64,000 bases of DNA, from contig NZ_JAZKUG010000001.1 in assembly GCF_036625195.1 (NCBI RefSeq), positions 558,001-622,000 on the forward strand, given 5' to 3'. Each line of letters opens with the position of its first letter. Position 1 is the stretch's first letter. Below the pieces are notes generated by a model that made no database searches, was not told the origin of the DNA, and saw only the letters and a list, made by a program, of their open reading frames with translations. The translations under genes were made by a program, and so were the position numbers. This stretch comes from Accumulibacter sp. Lineage in GTDB: Bacteria > Pseudomonadota > Gammaproteobacteria > Burkholderiales > Rhodocyclaceae. Shown here piece after piece: positions 53,315 to 62,217 of the stretch.

Positions 53315-54631
53315 CTACCAGCAGAGCCCCTCGACCACCGCGCCGATCGCGTGCTGGCCGGGCAGGCCGACCAGATCGAGAACGATCTGGTCCTGGCGGC
53401 AGCACCGCGCCAGTGCCTCGGCGACCTCCAGGCCGCCGAGGCCAAGCACCAGGACTTCGGACTCGGCGACCACCTCCTGCAGTTCCGAACGCATCATGTC
53501 GCCGATGTGCGGCAGGTGCCGTTCGATGAAGCTGCGGTTGGCGCCGAGCAGCCGCGCCAGGTGAACCTCCGGGTCGTAGATCGCCAGTTGCATGCCCTTG
53601 CCGATCAACTGTTCGGCGAGCGTCACCAACGGGCTCTCGCGCAGGTCGTCGGTGCCGGTCTTGAAAGACAGCCCAATGAAACCAATCTTCCGCCGCCCGA
53701 TGGCCAGCAGCCTCTGCAACGCCAGATCGAGGTGATTCCGGTTCGACGGCATGATCCCTGCCAACATCGGGATTTCGACGTCGTGCATCTTCGCCAGATA
53801 GGTGGTGGCGCGCAGATCCTTTGGCAGGCAGGAACCGCCAAAGGCGAATCCAGGCCGCAGATAGGCGGTCGAGATGTTGAGCTGGGTATCCTGGCAGACC
53901 AGGTTCATGACCTCGAAGGGGTCGACGCCGAGGGCGTCGCACAGGCGGGCGGTCTCGTTGGCAAAGGTGATCTTCAGGGCATGGAAGTTGTTGCAGCAGT
54001 ACTTCATCATCTCCGCCGAGCGGACCGAGGTTTCGATGAAGCGACTGGGCAGCTTGCCGAACAGTTCGCGCAGCCGACCGATCGGGTAGGTGTGGTTGGC
54101 CCCGACGACGGTGAACGGCGGCTTGTCATAGTCGCGAATCGACGATCCTTCGCGCAGGAACTCCGGTTGGAAGCAGAGAAAGAAACCCTCGCCGTCCTTC
54201 TTTCCCGATTCCGCCTCGATGATCGGGCGCAGGACGTCTTCGACGGTCCCCGGGACCAGCGTCGACCGGAAGACGACGATGTGCGGCGTGCTCTTGCCGG
54301 CGATGGCGCGACCCATCTCTTCCGCCAGCCGCAGGATCGCGCCCTGATCCTGGCTACCGTTGGCCGCCGAAGGCGTGCCGACGCAGACCAGCGAGAGCTC
54401 GCTGTCGAGCACCGCGCGCTGCGCATCGGTGGTCACCGAGACACGGCCACTGCGCGCGGCAAGCGCCATCAGCTCGACCATGCCCTCCTCAACCACCGGC
54501 GTCTTGCCAGCGACGATCAGGTCGAGCTTGCTGGCATCGATGTCGACTCCGATCACCTCGTGGCCGTCGCGCGAGAGACAGGCAAGCGACACTGCGCCCA
54601 CGTAACCGAGACCGAAGATGCTGATTTTCAT
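53315..54631 (-). CDS. Nucleotide-sugar dehydrogenase (UDP-glucose/GDP-mannose type, AlgD-like)
   Basis: The enzyme oxidises a nucleotide sugar to the uronic acid. From the ATG at 54631 it is 438 residues, near AlgD length. It has the Rossmann motif IFGLGYVGAVSLACL, the dehydrogenase features VCVGTPSAANG and FRSTLVPGT, and the catalytic cysteine in AFGGSCLPKDLRA (about residue 267). The spacing and GKTPVVEEGM segment look more like GDP-mannose than UDP-glucose dehydrogenase, but this cannot be settled by eye. It supplies an acidic sugar precursor. Confidence 0.88.
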   Translation of the reverse strand: MKISIFGLGYVGAVSLACLSRDGHEVIGVDIDASKLDLIVAGKTPVVEEGMVELMALAARSGRVSVTTDAQRAVLDSELSLVCVGTPSAANGSQDQGAILRLAEEMGRAIAGKSTPHIVVFRSTLVPGTVEDVLRPIIEAESGKKDGEGFFLCFQPEFLREGSSIRDYDKPPFTVVGANHTYPIGRLRELFGKLPSRFIETSVRSAEMMKYCCNNFHALKITFANETARLCDALGVDPFEVMNLVCQDTQLNISTAYLRPGFAFGGSCLPKDLRATTYLAKMHDVEIPMLAGIMPSNRNHLDLALQRLLAIGRRKIGFIGLSFKTGTDDLRESPLVTLAEQLIGKGMQLAIYDPEVHLARLLGANRSFIERHLPHIGDMMRSELQEVVAESEVLVLGLGGLEVAEALARCCRQDQIVLDLVGLPGQHAIGAVVEGLCW

Positions 54632-55842
54632 GCGGTTGTTCCTTTGCTGTGCGAAAAATCCCTGAGGCAGCGTTCGATGATCCCGTCGAGCCGTGCCATC
54701 GAATGCGACCAGGCGTGGTTGCTGAGCATCCGCTGTCGACCGGCGACGGCCAATCGCTGCCTTTCGGCCGGGTTCTGCAGCACCCCCAGAATGGCCGCAG
54801 AATATTCCTCTGGCGTGTCGGCAACAAGGAAATGCGTCACGGGTTCGGCGTCCACGCCGCCCGCGGCAACCCGGCTGGTGACCACCGGCACCCCCATCGC
54901 CATCGCCTCGAGGATCTTGTTCTGCGTGCCGCGAGCAATGTTCAGCGGTGCGACCATCAACGCCGATTGCCGGACAAACGGACGCACGTCGGGCACCGAG
55001 CCGGTGACGGTCACGCCCGGCACCTCGCCCAAGCGGCGCATTTCGGGCGACGGGTCGGCACCGATGATCAGCAGCTTGAGGTCCGGGCGACGCAGGCGGA
55101 GCAGCGGCCAGATCTGCGCGCAGAAGCGCGCCATGCACTCCTGGTTCGGATAGTAGTCCATGCGGCCGATGAAACTCAGGGTGTCCGGATCATGGGCATC
55201 CACTGTTGGCGAGAAGAACTCGGCATCGACACCGTTGGGGAACCAGTCCGTTGCCACGCCCGTGCGATAGTCCTCGAGCGTCTGCCATTCGGCGCGTGTC
55301 GTCGCCGTACACAGATCGAACGACCCCGCCAGACGCTTCTCGGCCGCAAGCATCTTGTTGCCTTCGAGTCGATAGCCGAGGGACAGCGGAAAGGGCTTGT
55401 AGTTGGCATACTCCAGCCACTTTTGCGAGTCCATGTCGCCGAAGTCGAGTATCTTCGGTACGGTCCGCACACGCTCGACATACTGTGCAACCGACGAGCA
55501 GTGTACGAAGATCAGGTCCCACTTTTCCGTCTGCAGCAACCGATCGACGTGGCGCTGCAGCGAGGGCGAATGGAAGTAGCCCATCGACGAGGGCGTCGTC
55601 AACGGCAGACGCGCCACCATGCGCAACGTCTGCATGGGCTCCGAGACGAGACCCATCTCGAAGCGCGCGCAATGGGCGGCAATCCCTCGCCCCTCTTCGG
55701 CCTCCGCCGCTGAGCGGGCAAGCGAGCAGACGGTGACCCGATGTCCGCTCGCCGAGAGATGGCGAATCATGTTGAAGGGACGAATCTTGCCGCCGCGCTT
55801 CGGCGGAAAGGGAAAGCGGTGGCAGAGGTAGAGGATGTTCAT
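54628..55842 (-). CDS. XrtA/PEP-CTERM locus glycosyltransferase, stp1-like
   Basis: The 404-residue GT-B protein begins MNILYLCHRFPFPPKRGGKIRPFNMIRHL, typical of the sugar-transferase-1 subfamily of exosortase-A loci. It also shows TDWFPNGVDAEFF, LLIIGADPSPEM and NKILEAMAMGVPVVTSRVA with the donor-site glutamate. Overlaps of 4 bases with both neighbours (dehydrogenase and asparagine synthase) show tight coupling. Confidence 0.88.
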   Translation of the reverse strand: MNILYLCHRFPFPPKRGGKIRPFNMIRHLSASGHRVTVCSLARSAAEAEEGRGIAAHCARFEMGLVSEPMQTLRMVARLPLTTPSSMGYFHSPSLQRHVDRLLQTEKWDLIFVHCSSVAQYVERVRTVPKILDFGDMDSQKWLEYANYKPFPLSLGYRLEGNKMLAAEKRLAGSFDLCTATTRAEWQTLEDYRTGVATDWFPNGVDAEFFSPTVDAHDPDTLSFIGRMDYYPNQECMARFCAQIWPLLRLRRPDLKLLIIGADPSPEMRRLGEVPGVTVTGSVPDVRPFVRQSALMVAPLNIARGTQNKILEAMAMGVPVVTSRVAAGGVDAEPVTHFLVADTPEEYSAAILGVLQNPAERQRLAVAGRQRMLSNHAWSHSMARLDGIIERCLRDFSHSKGTTA

Positions 55843-57764
55843 GCCACGTAGCTCCTGAGTTCTTCGGCAACGTCTGCCGGATCACGCCGGTCCAGGTAGA
55901 TGCGACTCCACACCTCGAGATTCAGCAGCGCCAGCAGGATGTCGGTGCCATCGATCCGGTTGGCCTCATGGTCAGCAATCAGCCGTTCCACCAGCGGAGA
56001 ATGGAACAAGGCACGCGCCTCGATCACTGACGGTGCCAGCAGACGGCGCAGCAGCGGCGCCAGCTCACGTTTCAGCCAGGCGCCCATCGGCGTACCGAAA
56101 CCGCGCTTCTGGCGATTGAGGATGTCGTCCGGCAGCAGGTCGGCCAGAGCCAGCTTCAGGAGGTTCTTCAGCCGCCCGTCGCGCACTTTGACTGCTCCTG
56201 GGATCGATGCCGCCAGTTCGACGAGCTGGTGATCCAGCAACGGTACCCGGCACTCGAGCGACACCGCCATGCTCATCTTGTCGGTCAGCAGCAGCAGGTC
56301 GTCCGGCAGCTGCGTTTCCGCGTCGACCGCGAACATGCGGTTCAGCTCGTCACCATTGCCAGCCGCAGCGAAGGCGCGGGTCAGCGGATCCGAGGCCTGA
56401 CCGCGTGGCTCGGTCAGCAAAGCGGCGACCGCCTGCCGATCCAGTACCTGCAGGTAACTGCGATAGCGTTCATCGGCGCTCATCTCGGCCGAGGCGATGA
56501 AGCCCTTCGCCAGACGCATCCGGTTGAGCAGACCCGCGTGCCGGTCTGCCGGCAGACGCGCCGCAGCCAGACTTGCCAGGCTGCGCAGCCACCGCGGCAG
56601 GTTGCGATAGCGCGTGGCATAGTGCCCGCCGAGGTAGCGCCGGTAGCCGCCGAACAGCTCGTCACCGCCGACCCCGGACAGGATCACCTTGACATCCTCG
56701 CGCGCGAACTCGGAGACGAGGAAGGTGGTGATGAAGGCGGTATCGGACAGTGGCTCGTCCATGTGCCAGAGCAACCTGGGCAACAGCGAAACGACATCCG
56801 GCCGGACGAGGATCTCACGGTGCTCGGTGGAAAAGAGCTCGGCCACCCGGCGCGCATGGGGCAGTTCGTTGTACAGCGTCTCCGCTTCGCCACCGGTGAA
56901 ACCGATGGCGTAGGTCCGGATCGGCTGCTCGGAATGGCGGGCCATCAGCCCGACGACAGCGCTCGAATCGACGCCCCCCGACAGGAAAGCGCCGATCGGC
57001 ACGTCACTGACCATCTGCATCCGCACCGACTCGTCGAGTTGCGCGCGCACCCGGTCACACCACTCGCTCTCGGACACACCCGGGATGCAGCGGTCGGGCA
57101 GGCGCCAGTAGCGCCACTCGCGCACCTCGCCCGCCTCGACCGCCAGCAGCGTCGCCGGTGGCAGCTTGCGGATGCCCTTGAAGATGCAACCGGGCGCGGC
57201 GACGTATCCGAGGTGCAGGTAGTCAGCCAGCACCTCGCGATCGAGCTCGGCGCTGATTCCTGGCAGGGCGAGCAAGGCCTTGGCTTCGCTGGCAAAAGCC
57301 AGCCGCTGCCAGTCATGCAGGACGTACAGGGGCTTCACGCCCAGCCGGTCACGCCCGATCAACAGGCGATGCCGGCGCGCGTCCCAGAGGGCGAAGTCGA
57401 ACATCCCGTTCAGGCGCTGGATGAACTCGTCCCCTTCCGCGTCATAGAGATGGAGGAGCACTTCGCAGTCGGAACCGGTCTTGAAGCGGTATCCCTTGTC
57501 CTGCAACTCGCGACGCAACTCGCGATAGTTGTAGATCTCGCCATTGCAGACCAGCCACAGGCTGCCGTCGGCGTTCGACAGCGGCTGGTGACCACCGGCA
57601 AGATCGATGATCGACAGCCGCCGCATGGCGATGCCGCACGGGCCGTCGAGATGGCTGCCTTCGTCGTCGGGACCGCGATGCCGGGTGCGCTCACCCATGG
57701 CCGACAGAATCCCGGGCTCGACGCTCAACCCGTCAAAACGATAGATGCCGTGAATGCCACACAC
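55839..57764 (-). CDS. asnB: Asparagine synthase (glutamine-hydrolysing), AsnB type
   Basis: The 641-residue protein has an intact glutaminase half (Cys after the GTG start in MCGIHGIYRF, RHRGPDDEG, LVCNGEIYNY) and an intact synthetase half (SGGVDSSAVVG, about residues 266-276; LSGVGGDELFGGYRRY; RGFGTPMGAWL). It starts at GTG 57764 with GAGG upstream. In this setting it more likely amidates a uronic acid or similar group of the polysaccharide than makes free asparagine; this is inferred from context. Confidence 0.88.
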   Translation of the reverse strand: MCGIHGIYRFDGLSVEPGILSAMGERTRHRGPDDEGSHLDGPCGIAMRRLSIIDLAGGHQPLSNADGSLWLVCNGEIYNYRELRRELQDKGYRFKTGSDCEVLLHLYDAEGDEFIQRLNGMFDFALWDARRHRLLIGRDRLGVKPLYVLHDWQRLAFASEAKALLALPGISAELDREVLADYLHLGYVAAPGCIFKGIRKLPPATLLAVEAGEVREWRYWRLPDRCIPGVSESEWCDRVRAQLDESVRMQMVSDVPIGAFLSGGVDSSAVVGLMARHSEQPIRTYAIGFTGGEAETLYNELPHARRVAELFSTEHREILVRPDVVSLLPRLLWHMDEPLSDTAFITTFLVSEFAREDVKVILSGVGGDELFGGYRRYLGGHYATRYRNLPRWLRSLASLAAARLPADRHAGLLNRMRLAKGFIASAEMSADERYRSYLQVLDRQAVAALLTEPRGQASDPLTRAFAAAGNGDELNRMFAVDAETQLPDDLLLLTDKMSMAVSLECRVPLLDHQLVELAASIPGAVKVRDGRLKNLLKLALADLLPDDILNRQKRGFGTPMGAWLKRELAPLLRRLLAPSVIEARALFHSPLVERLIADHEANRIDGTDILLALLNLEVWSRIYLDRRDPADVAEELRSYVA

Positions 57765-57779
57765 GATGGAACCTCGCGC

Positions 57780-58991
57780 TCAGATGGATGGGCTGCGGCC
57801 GTAGCGGGCCAGAGCCCGCCGATAGACCTCGCGATAACGCGCCACGCTGCTCGCCCAGGTTCGCTCGACCTCGACGAAACGGCGTGCCTGCTGGCGAATC
57901 GCCGGCCATCGCTGGCGCTTGTTGAGCAGTTCGTCGATCGCCGCGGCCAGGGAAGCGACATCACCGGCACGAAAAAGGGAGCCTGTCTCGCCGTCTCGGA
58001 TCAACTCGCGGTGGCCACCGACGTCGGAGGCGACGAGCATGCGTCCCTGCGCCATCGCCTCGAGCGGCTTCAGCGGAGTGACCAGCTCGGTCAGTCGGAT
58101 CGGCAGGCGTGGGTAGGCCAGGACGTCGATCACTCCGTAGTAGCGTTGCACTTCGGCGTGCGGCACCCGACCGGTGAAGATGACGTACTGCGCGATGCCG
58201 GCGGCAGTCGCCTGCGCCCGCAAGCTGCTCTCCTGCGGCCCGCCACCGACGAGCAGCACGCGCAACTGTGGATGGCGGGGCAACAGGAGGCGGGCAGCTT
58301 CGAGGAGCAGGTCGAGCCCTTCATAGCCGTAGAACGAACCGGCAAAACCAACGACCGTCGCGCCCTCGAGTCCGAGCGACTGCCGCAGTCCGACATCCGG
58401 ATCTGCATCGAGGCGAAAGTGTTCGACGTCGACCGCGTTCGGGATCACCGTGATGCGTTGCGCAGGAACGCCGCGAATCGCGATGTCGCCACGCAAGCCC
58501 TCACAGATCGTCGTCACCTGGTCGGCACGACGCAGGGCGTAGCTCTCCAGTGCCCGCGATGCGCGGTAGCGCAGGCTGCCGGCGCGCGTCGTCCCATGGT
58601 CGACGGCTGCATCCTCCCACGACGCGCGCATTTCGTAGACCACCGGCAGGCGCCGCCGCCGGCCCACCCAAAGGCTCGGCAACGCGTTCAATACCGGCGA
58701 GTGGGCGTGGATCAGGTCTGGCTCGGTCGTGCTGACCAATTGCTGCAGGCGTGCCGCAGTCAGGCGCATCTGCTGCAACAGGCCGCAGCCGGCAGCGCTC
58801 GGCGTACGGTTGAAGAGCCAGCCGTCGACCTCCTCGCACAGGGCATCACCAGCGCCCTGTTTCGGTGTCGTCAGATGCACCGTCTGCCAACCGAGCGCGT
58901 GCTGCTCGCGCAGGATGGCCAGCGTGCGGAAACTGTAGCCGCTGTGCAACGGCAACGAATGGTCGAGAACGTGCAGGATGCGCAGGCTCAT
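57780..58991 (-). CDS. XrtA/PEP-CTERM locus glycosyltransferase, Daro_2409-like (stp3)
   Basis: The 403-residue protein starts MSLRILHVLDHSLPLHSGYSFRT, the opening of the third sugar transferase subfamily of exosortase-A loci (Daro_2409 family). It also has VTVIPNAVDVEHF, GFAGSFYGYEGLDLLLEAAR and TPLKPLEAMAQGRMLVASDVGGHREL with the donor-site glutamate. The ATG at 58991 overlaps the amidotransferase stop by 4 bases; a longer in-frame start would run into that gene. Confidence 0.9.
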   Translation of the reverse strand: MSLRILHVLDHSLPLHSGYSFRTLAILREQHALGWQTVHLTTPKQGAGDALCEEVDGWLFNRTPSAAGCGLLQQMRLTAARLQQLVSTTEPDLIHAHSPVLNALPSLWVGRRRRLPVVYEMRASWEDAAVDHGTTRAGSLRYRASRALESYALRRADQVTTICEGLRGDIAIRGVPAQRITVIPNAVDVEHFRLDADPDVGLRQSLGLEGATVVGFAGSFYGYEGLDLLLEAARLLLPRHPQLRVLLVGGGPQESSLRAQATAAGIAQYVIFTGRVPHAEVQRYYGVIDVLAYPRLPIRLTELVTPLKPLEAMAQGRMLVASDVGGHRELIRDGETGSLFRAGDVASLAAAIDELLNKRQRWPAIRQQARRFVEVERTWASSVARYREVYRRALARYGRSPSI

Positions 58992-60928
58992 GGCGCTGCG
59001 CCGGCCACTGTGACCACGGCAGGATGCTCGGCAGGCGCGTCCATGACGTTGCGCAGAAAAGCCTCGAACATCATGATCGTCCACAGGGGCGAACTGTAGT
59101 CTCTTGCCCCTGACTGGTGCGCGTCGATCAGATGCCGCAGGTAGGCGGCGTTGAACCAGCCAGTGGCCGCGAGACGCGGCCCGAGCACGGCCTGATGGAC
59201 ACGTTCCCGCAGGGGGCCGCGGAACCAGCGCGCAAGCGGCACGGCGAAACCCATCTTCGGGCGGAACAGGACGTCCTGTGGCAGCCGCGACTTCATGGCT
59301 TCCTTCAGCAGGAACTTCCCCTCCTGGCCGCGCACCTTCAGCGACGAGGGCAGAGTCGCCATCCACTCGACCAGTTCGTGATCCATCAGCGGCTCGCGGA
59401 CCTCCAGCGAATGTGCCATGCTGGCGCGGTCCACCTTGGTGTTGATGTCACCGACGAGGTAGGTCTTGAGATCGAGGTACTGGATCAGGGCAAGCGGATC
59501 GTCGGTACCGGCTCGCTGCGCGTGCCGGCGAAAAACCTCCTGCGCGCTGTAGTCACCTGCCTCGCGGCGAAAGCGGTCGCTGAACAGCTCACGACGCATC
59601 GGATCACGCAGGATCGACATGGCGTGGAAATATCCGCCAACAGTCGTTCTGGCCATGCCCTCGAAAGTCGTCTTGGCGCGAAACACGCGGGGCGCCCAAT
59701 CGGCCTTCGGGTAGGCCCGGCCGAGCAGGCCGAAGAGCGGCCGCCGGACGCCATACGGCAGTGCCGCGCGCAGGCGTTCCTCCATCAGGTGGAGACGGTA
59801 GCGGCGATAGCCGCCGAAGGTCTCATCGCCACCGTCGCCGGAAAGCGCCACCGTCACATGCTTGCGTGCGAGCTGACAGACGCGGTAGGTGGGAATCGCC
59901 GAGCTGTCGGCATACGGCTCGTCGTACAGCCGGGCCAGTGTATCGATCAGATCGAAGTCATCGCTGGCGACGAGGTCACAGTGATGATTGGTCCGGTAAC
60001 GCTCGGCAACCTTCTGCGCAAAGGCAGCCTCGTTGAAGGCCGGATCGTCGAAAGCGATCGAGCAGGTGTTCACCGGTGACGACGAAAGACCCGCCATCAG
60101 GGCGACGACGGCGCTCGAATCGACCCCCCCTGAGAGGAAGGCACCGAGTGGCACTTCGGCGATCATGCGTAGGCGGATCGACTCGCCAAGCCTCTCGTCG
60201 AGCTGCGCGCAGGCGTCAGCCAGCGAGATGCGGCTGTCGAGACTGAAGCGCACGTCCCAGTATTCCTTTGGCTCGACCAGCGGCATTCCCCGCCGCAGGG
60301 TCAGCGTGTGCGCCGGTGGCAGCTTCCGCGCCTGGCTGAAGATCGTTCGTGGTTCGGCAACGTAACCCAGAGCGAAGTATTCCTCGACCGCCAGCGGATC
60401 GATGTCACGTGCCAGTCCACCATGCGCCAGCAGGGACTTGAGCTCTGAGCCGAAGAGGAAGGTTCCGTCGGGCAGGAGGGCATAGTACAGCGGCTTCACA
60501 GCAAGCCGGTCGCGCGCCAGGAAGAGCGTCTGGCGATTGCGATCCCAGAGCGCGAAGGCGAACATGCCGCGAAAGCGACGCACACAATCCTCACCCCAGG
60601 ACTCCCAGGCGTGCACGATCACCTCGGTGTCGCTGCGCGTGTGAAAGCGATGACCAAGTGCCAGCAGCTCGGGAATCAACTCCTGGTAATTGTAGATCTC
60701 GCCGTTGAACACCACGCAGACGCTCTGATCCTCGTTGTAGAGCGGCTGCTGCCCGGTTGACAGGTCGATGATCGACAGGCGCCGGTGACCAAGCCCAACC
60801 CCGGGCTCGATGTGCAGGCCACCCTCATCGGGGCCGCGATGGTGCTGCGATTCGTTCATCCGCGCCAGCACCGCACGGTCAACATGACGCTGGCTACGGG
60901 TATCGAAAATTCCGGTAATACCGCACAT
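58988..60928 (-). CDS. XrtA/PEP-CTERM system amidotransferase (asparagine synthase family)
   Basis: The 646-residue protein matches the exosortase-A-associated amidotransferase: MCGITGIFDTRS with the glutaminase cysteine, QHHRGPDEGG, VVFNGEIYNYQEL, and the synthetase P-loop SGGVDSSAVVALM (about residues 271-283), LSGDGGDETFGGYRRYRLH and MGFAVPLARWFRGP. It probably transfers ammonia from glutamine to a carboxyl on the exopolysaccharide precursor. The ATG at 60928 is clear; a 74-base gap separates it from the upstream glycosyltransferase. Confidence 0.92.
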   Translation of the reverse strand: MCGITGIFDTRSQRHVDRAVLARMNESQHHRGPDEGGLHIEPGVGLGHRRLSIIDLSTGQQPLYNEDQSVCVVFNGEIYNYQELIPELLALGHRFHTRSDTEVIVHAWESWGEDCVRRFRGMFAFALWDRNRQTLFLARDRLAVKPLYYALLPDGTFLFGSELKSLLAHGGLARDIDPLAVEEYFALGYVAEPRTIFSQARKLPPAHTLTLRRGMPLVEPKEYWDVRFSLDSRISLADACAQLDERLGESIRLRMIAEVPLGAFLSGGVDSSAVVALMAGLSSSPVNTCSIAFDDPAFNEAAFAQKVAERYRTNHHCDLVASDDFDLIDTLARLYDEPYADSSAIPTYRVCQLARKHVTVALSGDGGDETFGGYRRYRLHLMEERLRAALPYGVRRPLFGLLGRAYPKADWAPRVFRAKTTFEGMARTTVGGYFHAMSILRDPMRRELFSDRFRREAGDYSAQEVFRRHAQRAGTDDPLALIQYLDLKTYLVGDINTKVDRASMAHSLEVREPLMDHELVEWMATLPSSLKVRGQEGKFLLKEAMKSRLPQDVLFRPKMGFAVPLARWFRGPLRERVHQAVLGPRLAATGWFNAAYLRHLIDAHQSGARDYSSPLWTIMMFEAFLRNVMDAPAEHPAVVTVAGAAP

Positions 60929-61002
60929 ATCGAATATCTGTCTTTTCGTGGTAAGAAAACAAGCGATCGTCCGCAAGTCGATGCAGCGACGACAGCGGCG
61001 CC

Positions 61003-62217
61003 TCAACCGCCCTCGGCCCGCCCGGCAGCGCAGTCCGACCGGCGGCTGGCCAGCGGTGTGCAAGCCTGCCCACCGCGATCACAGAACTCCTCATAGACCG
61101 ACTGGTAGTTCGCCAGCATCGTTGCCAGACTGAAGCGGGCAACGGCGATTTCCCGCGCCGCACTCCCGTGTCGCCGACGCAGGCTCGAATCGGCGAGATA
61201 CCGTCGCAACAGTTCGCCCAGTCCAGCAACGTCCCGCGGCTGGAAAAGGCGCCCGCTGACCTCATCGGCGACCAACTCGACGTTGCCGCCCGTGGCCGTC
61301 GCCAGCAGCGGCAGACCCGTCGCCATTGCCTCCAGAAGCGTGTTCGAAATCCCCTCCGCGAGCGATGGCAGGACGAAGAGGTCGAAAGCCCGCAACAGCT
61401 CGCGAACGTTGCCAACCGCGCCGGGAAACCAGGTCAGAGATGATATGCCGAGTTCGGCGGCGAGGCAGCGCAGGGATTCGCGCAACGGCCCATCGCCGAC
61501 GACCACCAACCGGGCACGCGACGCGGCCACATCTCCGTCCGTGGCGACGCGGGCAAAGGCGCGAAGCAGCGTTGCCTGGTCCTTGACAGCCTGCAGCCGT
61601 CCCACCGTTCCGATCACGACGCTGCCCGGAACGGCAAAGCCCTCCGGCAGCGGCCGCCAGCGATCGGCATGAGTGGTCGGCGCGTAGCGCTGGGTATCGA
61701 CGCCGTTGATGATCTGCGTGACCCGGCGCGCCGAAATCCCGACACGCGCGACCAGATAATTGCGCAACTCGGCCGACACCGCAATGTAGCGGTCGACCAG
61801 CGGCGCGTGCAGGCGGCGCAGCAGCGCCGGCTTGACCCGCCGCCCGGCAAGATCGTCGACATCCCAGCCGTGCTCGCCATGAATGCAATGCGGCACGCCC
61901 GCGAGCCTGGCCGGCAACAGCGCATCGAGCCCGGACTGGTTGCGCGAATGAACGATCGTCGGCTGCAATCGGCGACACAGATGGAACAGGTCGCGCCTGA
62001 GCCGCCAGACGCCGACCCGGGAACGATGCAGCGCAATCACCGGCGTATCGGAACGCGTCAGGCGGAAGCGGAAGTCGGAAAAATCCTCGACGCACGCCAC
62101 CGCGTGGCGAAACCGGTTTTCCGGAAGATGGTTGATGAGGTTGACGAGACCGTTCTCCATGCCACCGGTGACGAGGTGATGGATCACATGCAGGATCAGG
62201 GGCCGGGTCTCGGACAT
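61003..62217 (-). CDS. XrtA/PEP-CTERM locus glycosyltransferase, stp2-like
   Basis: The 404-residue GT-B enzyme starts MSETRPLILHVIHHLVTGGMENGLVN, the opening of sugar-transferase-2 of exosortase-A loci. It has CIHGEHGWDVDDL, QIINGVDTQRYAP, VVIGTVGRLQAVKDQ and the donor-site segment LPSLAEGISNTLLEAMATGLPLLATATGG. Its ATG at 62217 overlaps the stop of the previous gene by one base. The precise sugar is unknown. Confidence 0.9.
   Translation of the reverse strand: MSETRPLILHVIHHLVTGGMENGLVNLINHLPENRFRHAVACVEDFSDFRFRLTRSDTPVIALHRSRVGVWRLRRDLFHLCRRLQPTIVHSRNQSGLDALLPARLAGVPHCIHGEHGWDVDDLAGRRVKPALLRRLHAPLVDRYIAVSAELRNYLVARVGISARRVTQIINGVDTQRYAPTTHADRWRPLPEGFAVPGSVVIGTVGRLQAVKDQATLLRAFARVATDGDVAASRARLVVVGDGPLRESLRCLAAELGISSLTWFPGAVGNVRELLRAFDLFVLPSLAEGISNTLLEAMATGLPLLATATGGNVELVADEVSGRLFQPRDVAGLGELLRRYLADSSLRRRHGSAAREIAVARFSLATMLANYQSVYEEFCDRGGQACTPLASRRSDCAAGRAEGG

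Noticed and set aside
56229..59099. A very long open frame (about 950 codons) on the plus strand across the asparagine synthase and glycosyltransferase genes
   Set aside because: It is antisense to well-supported genes, has low-complexity composition rich in Arg, Gln and His, and shows no domain; GC-rich DNA often leaves such open frames.
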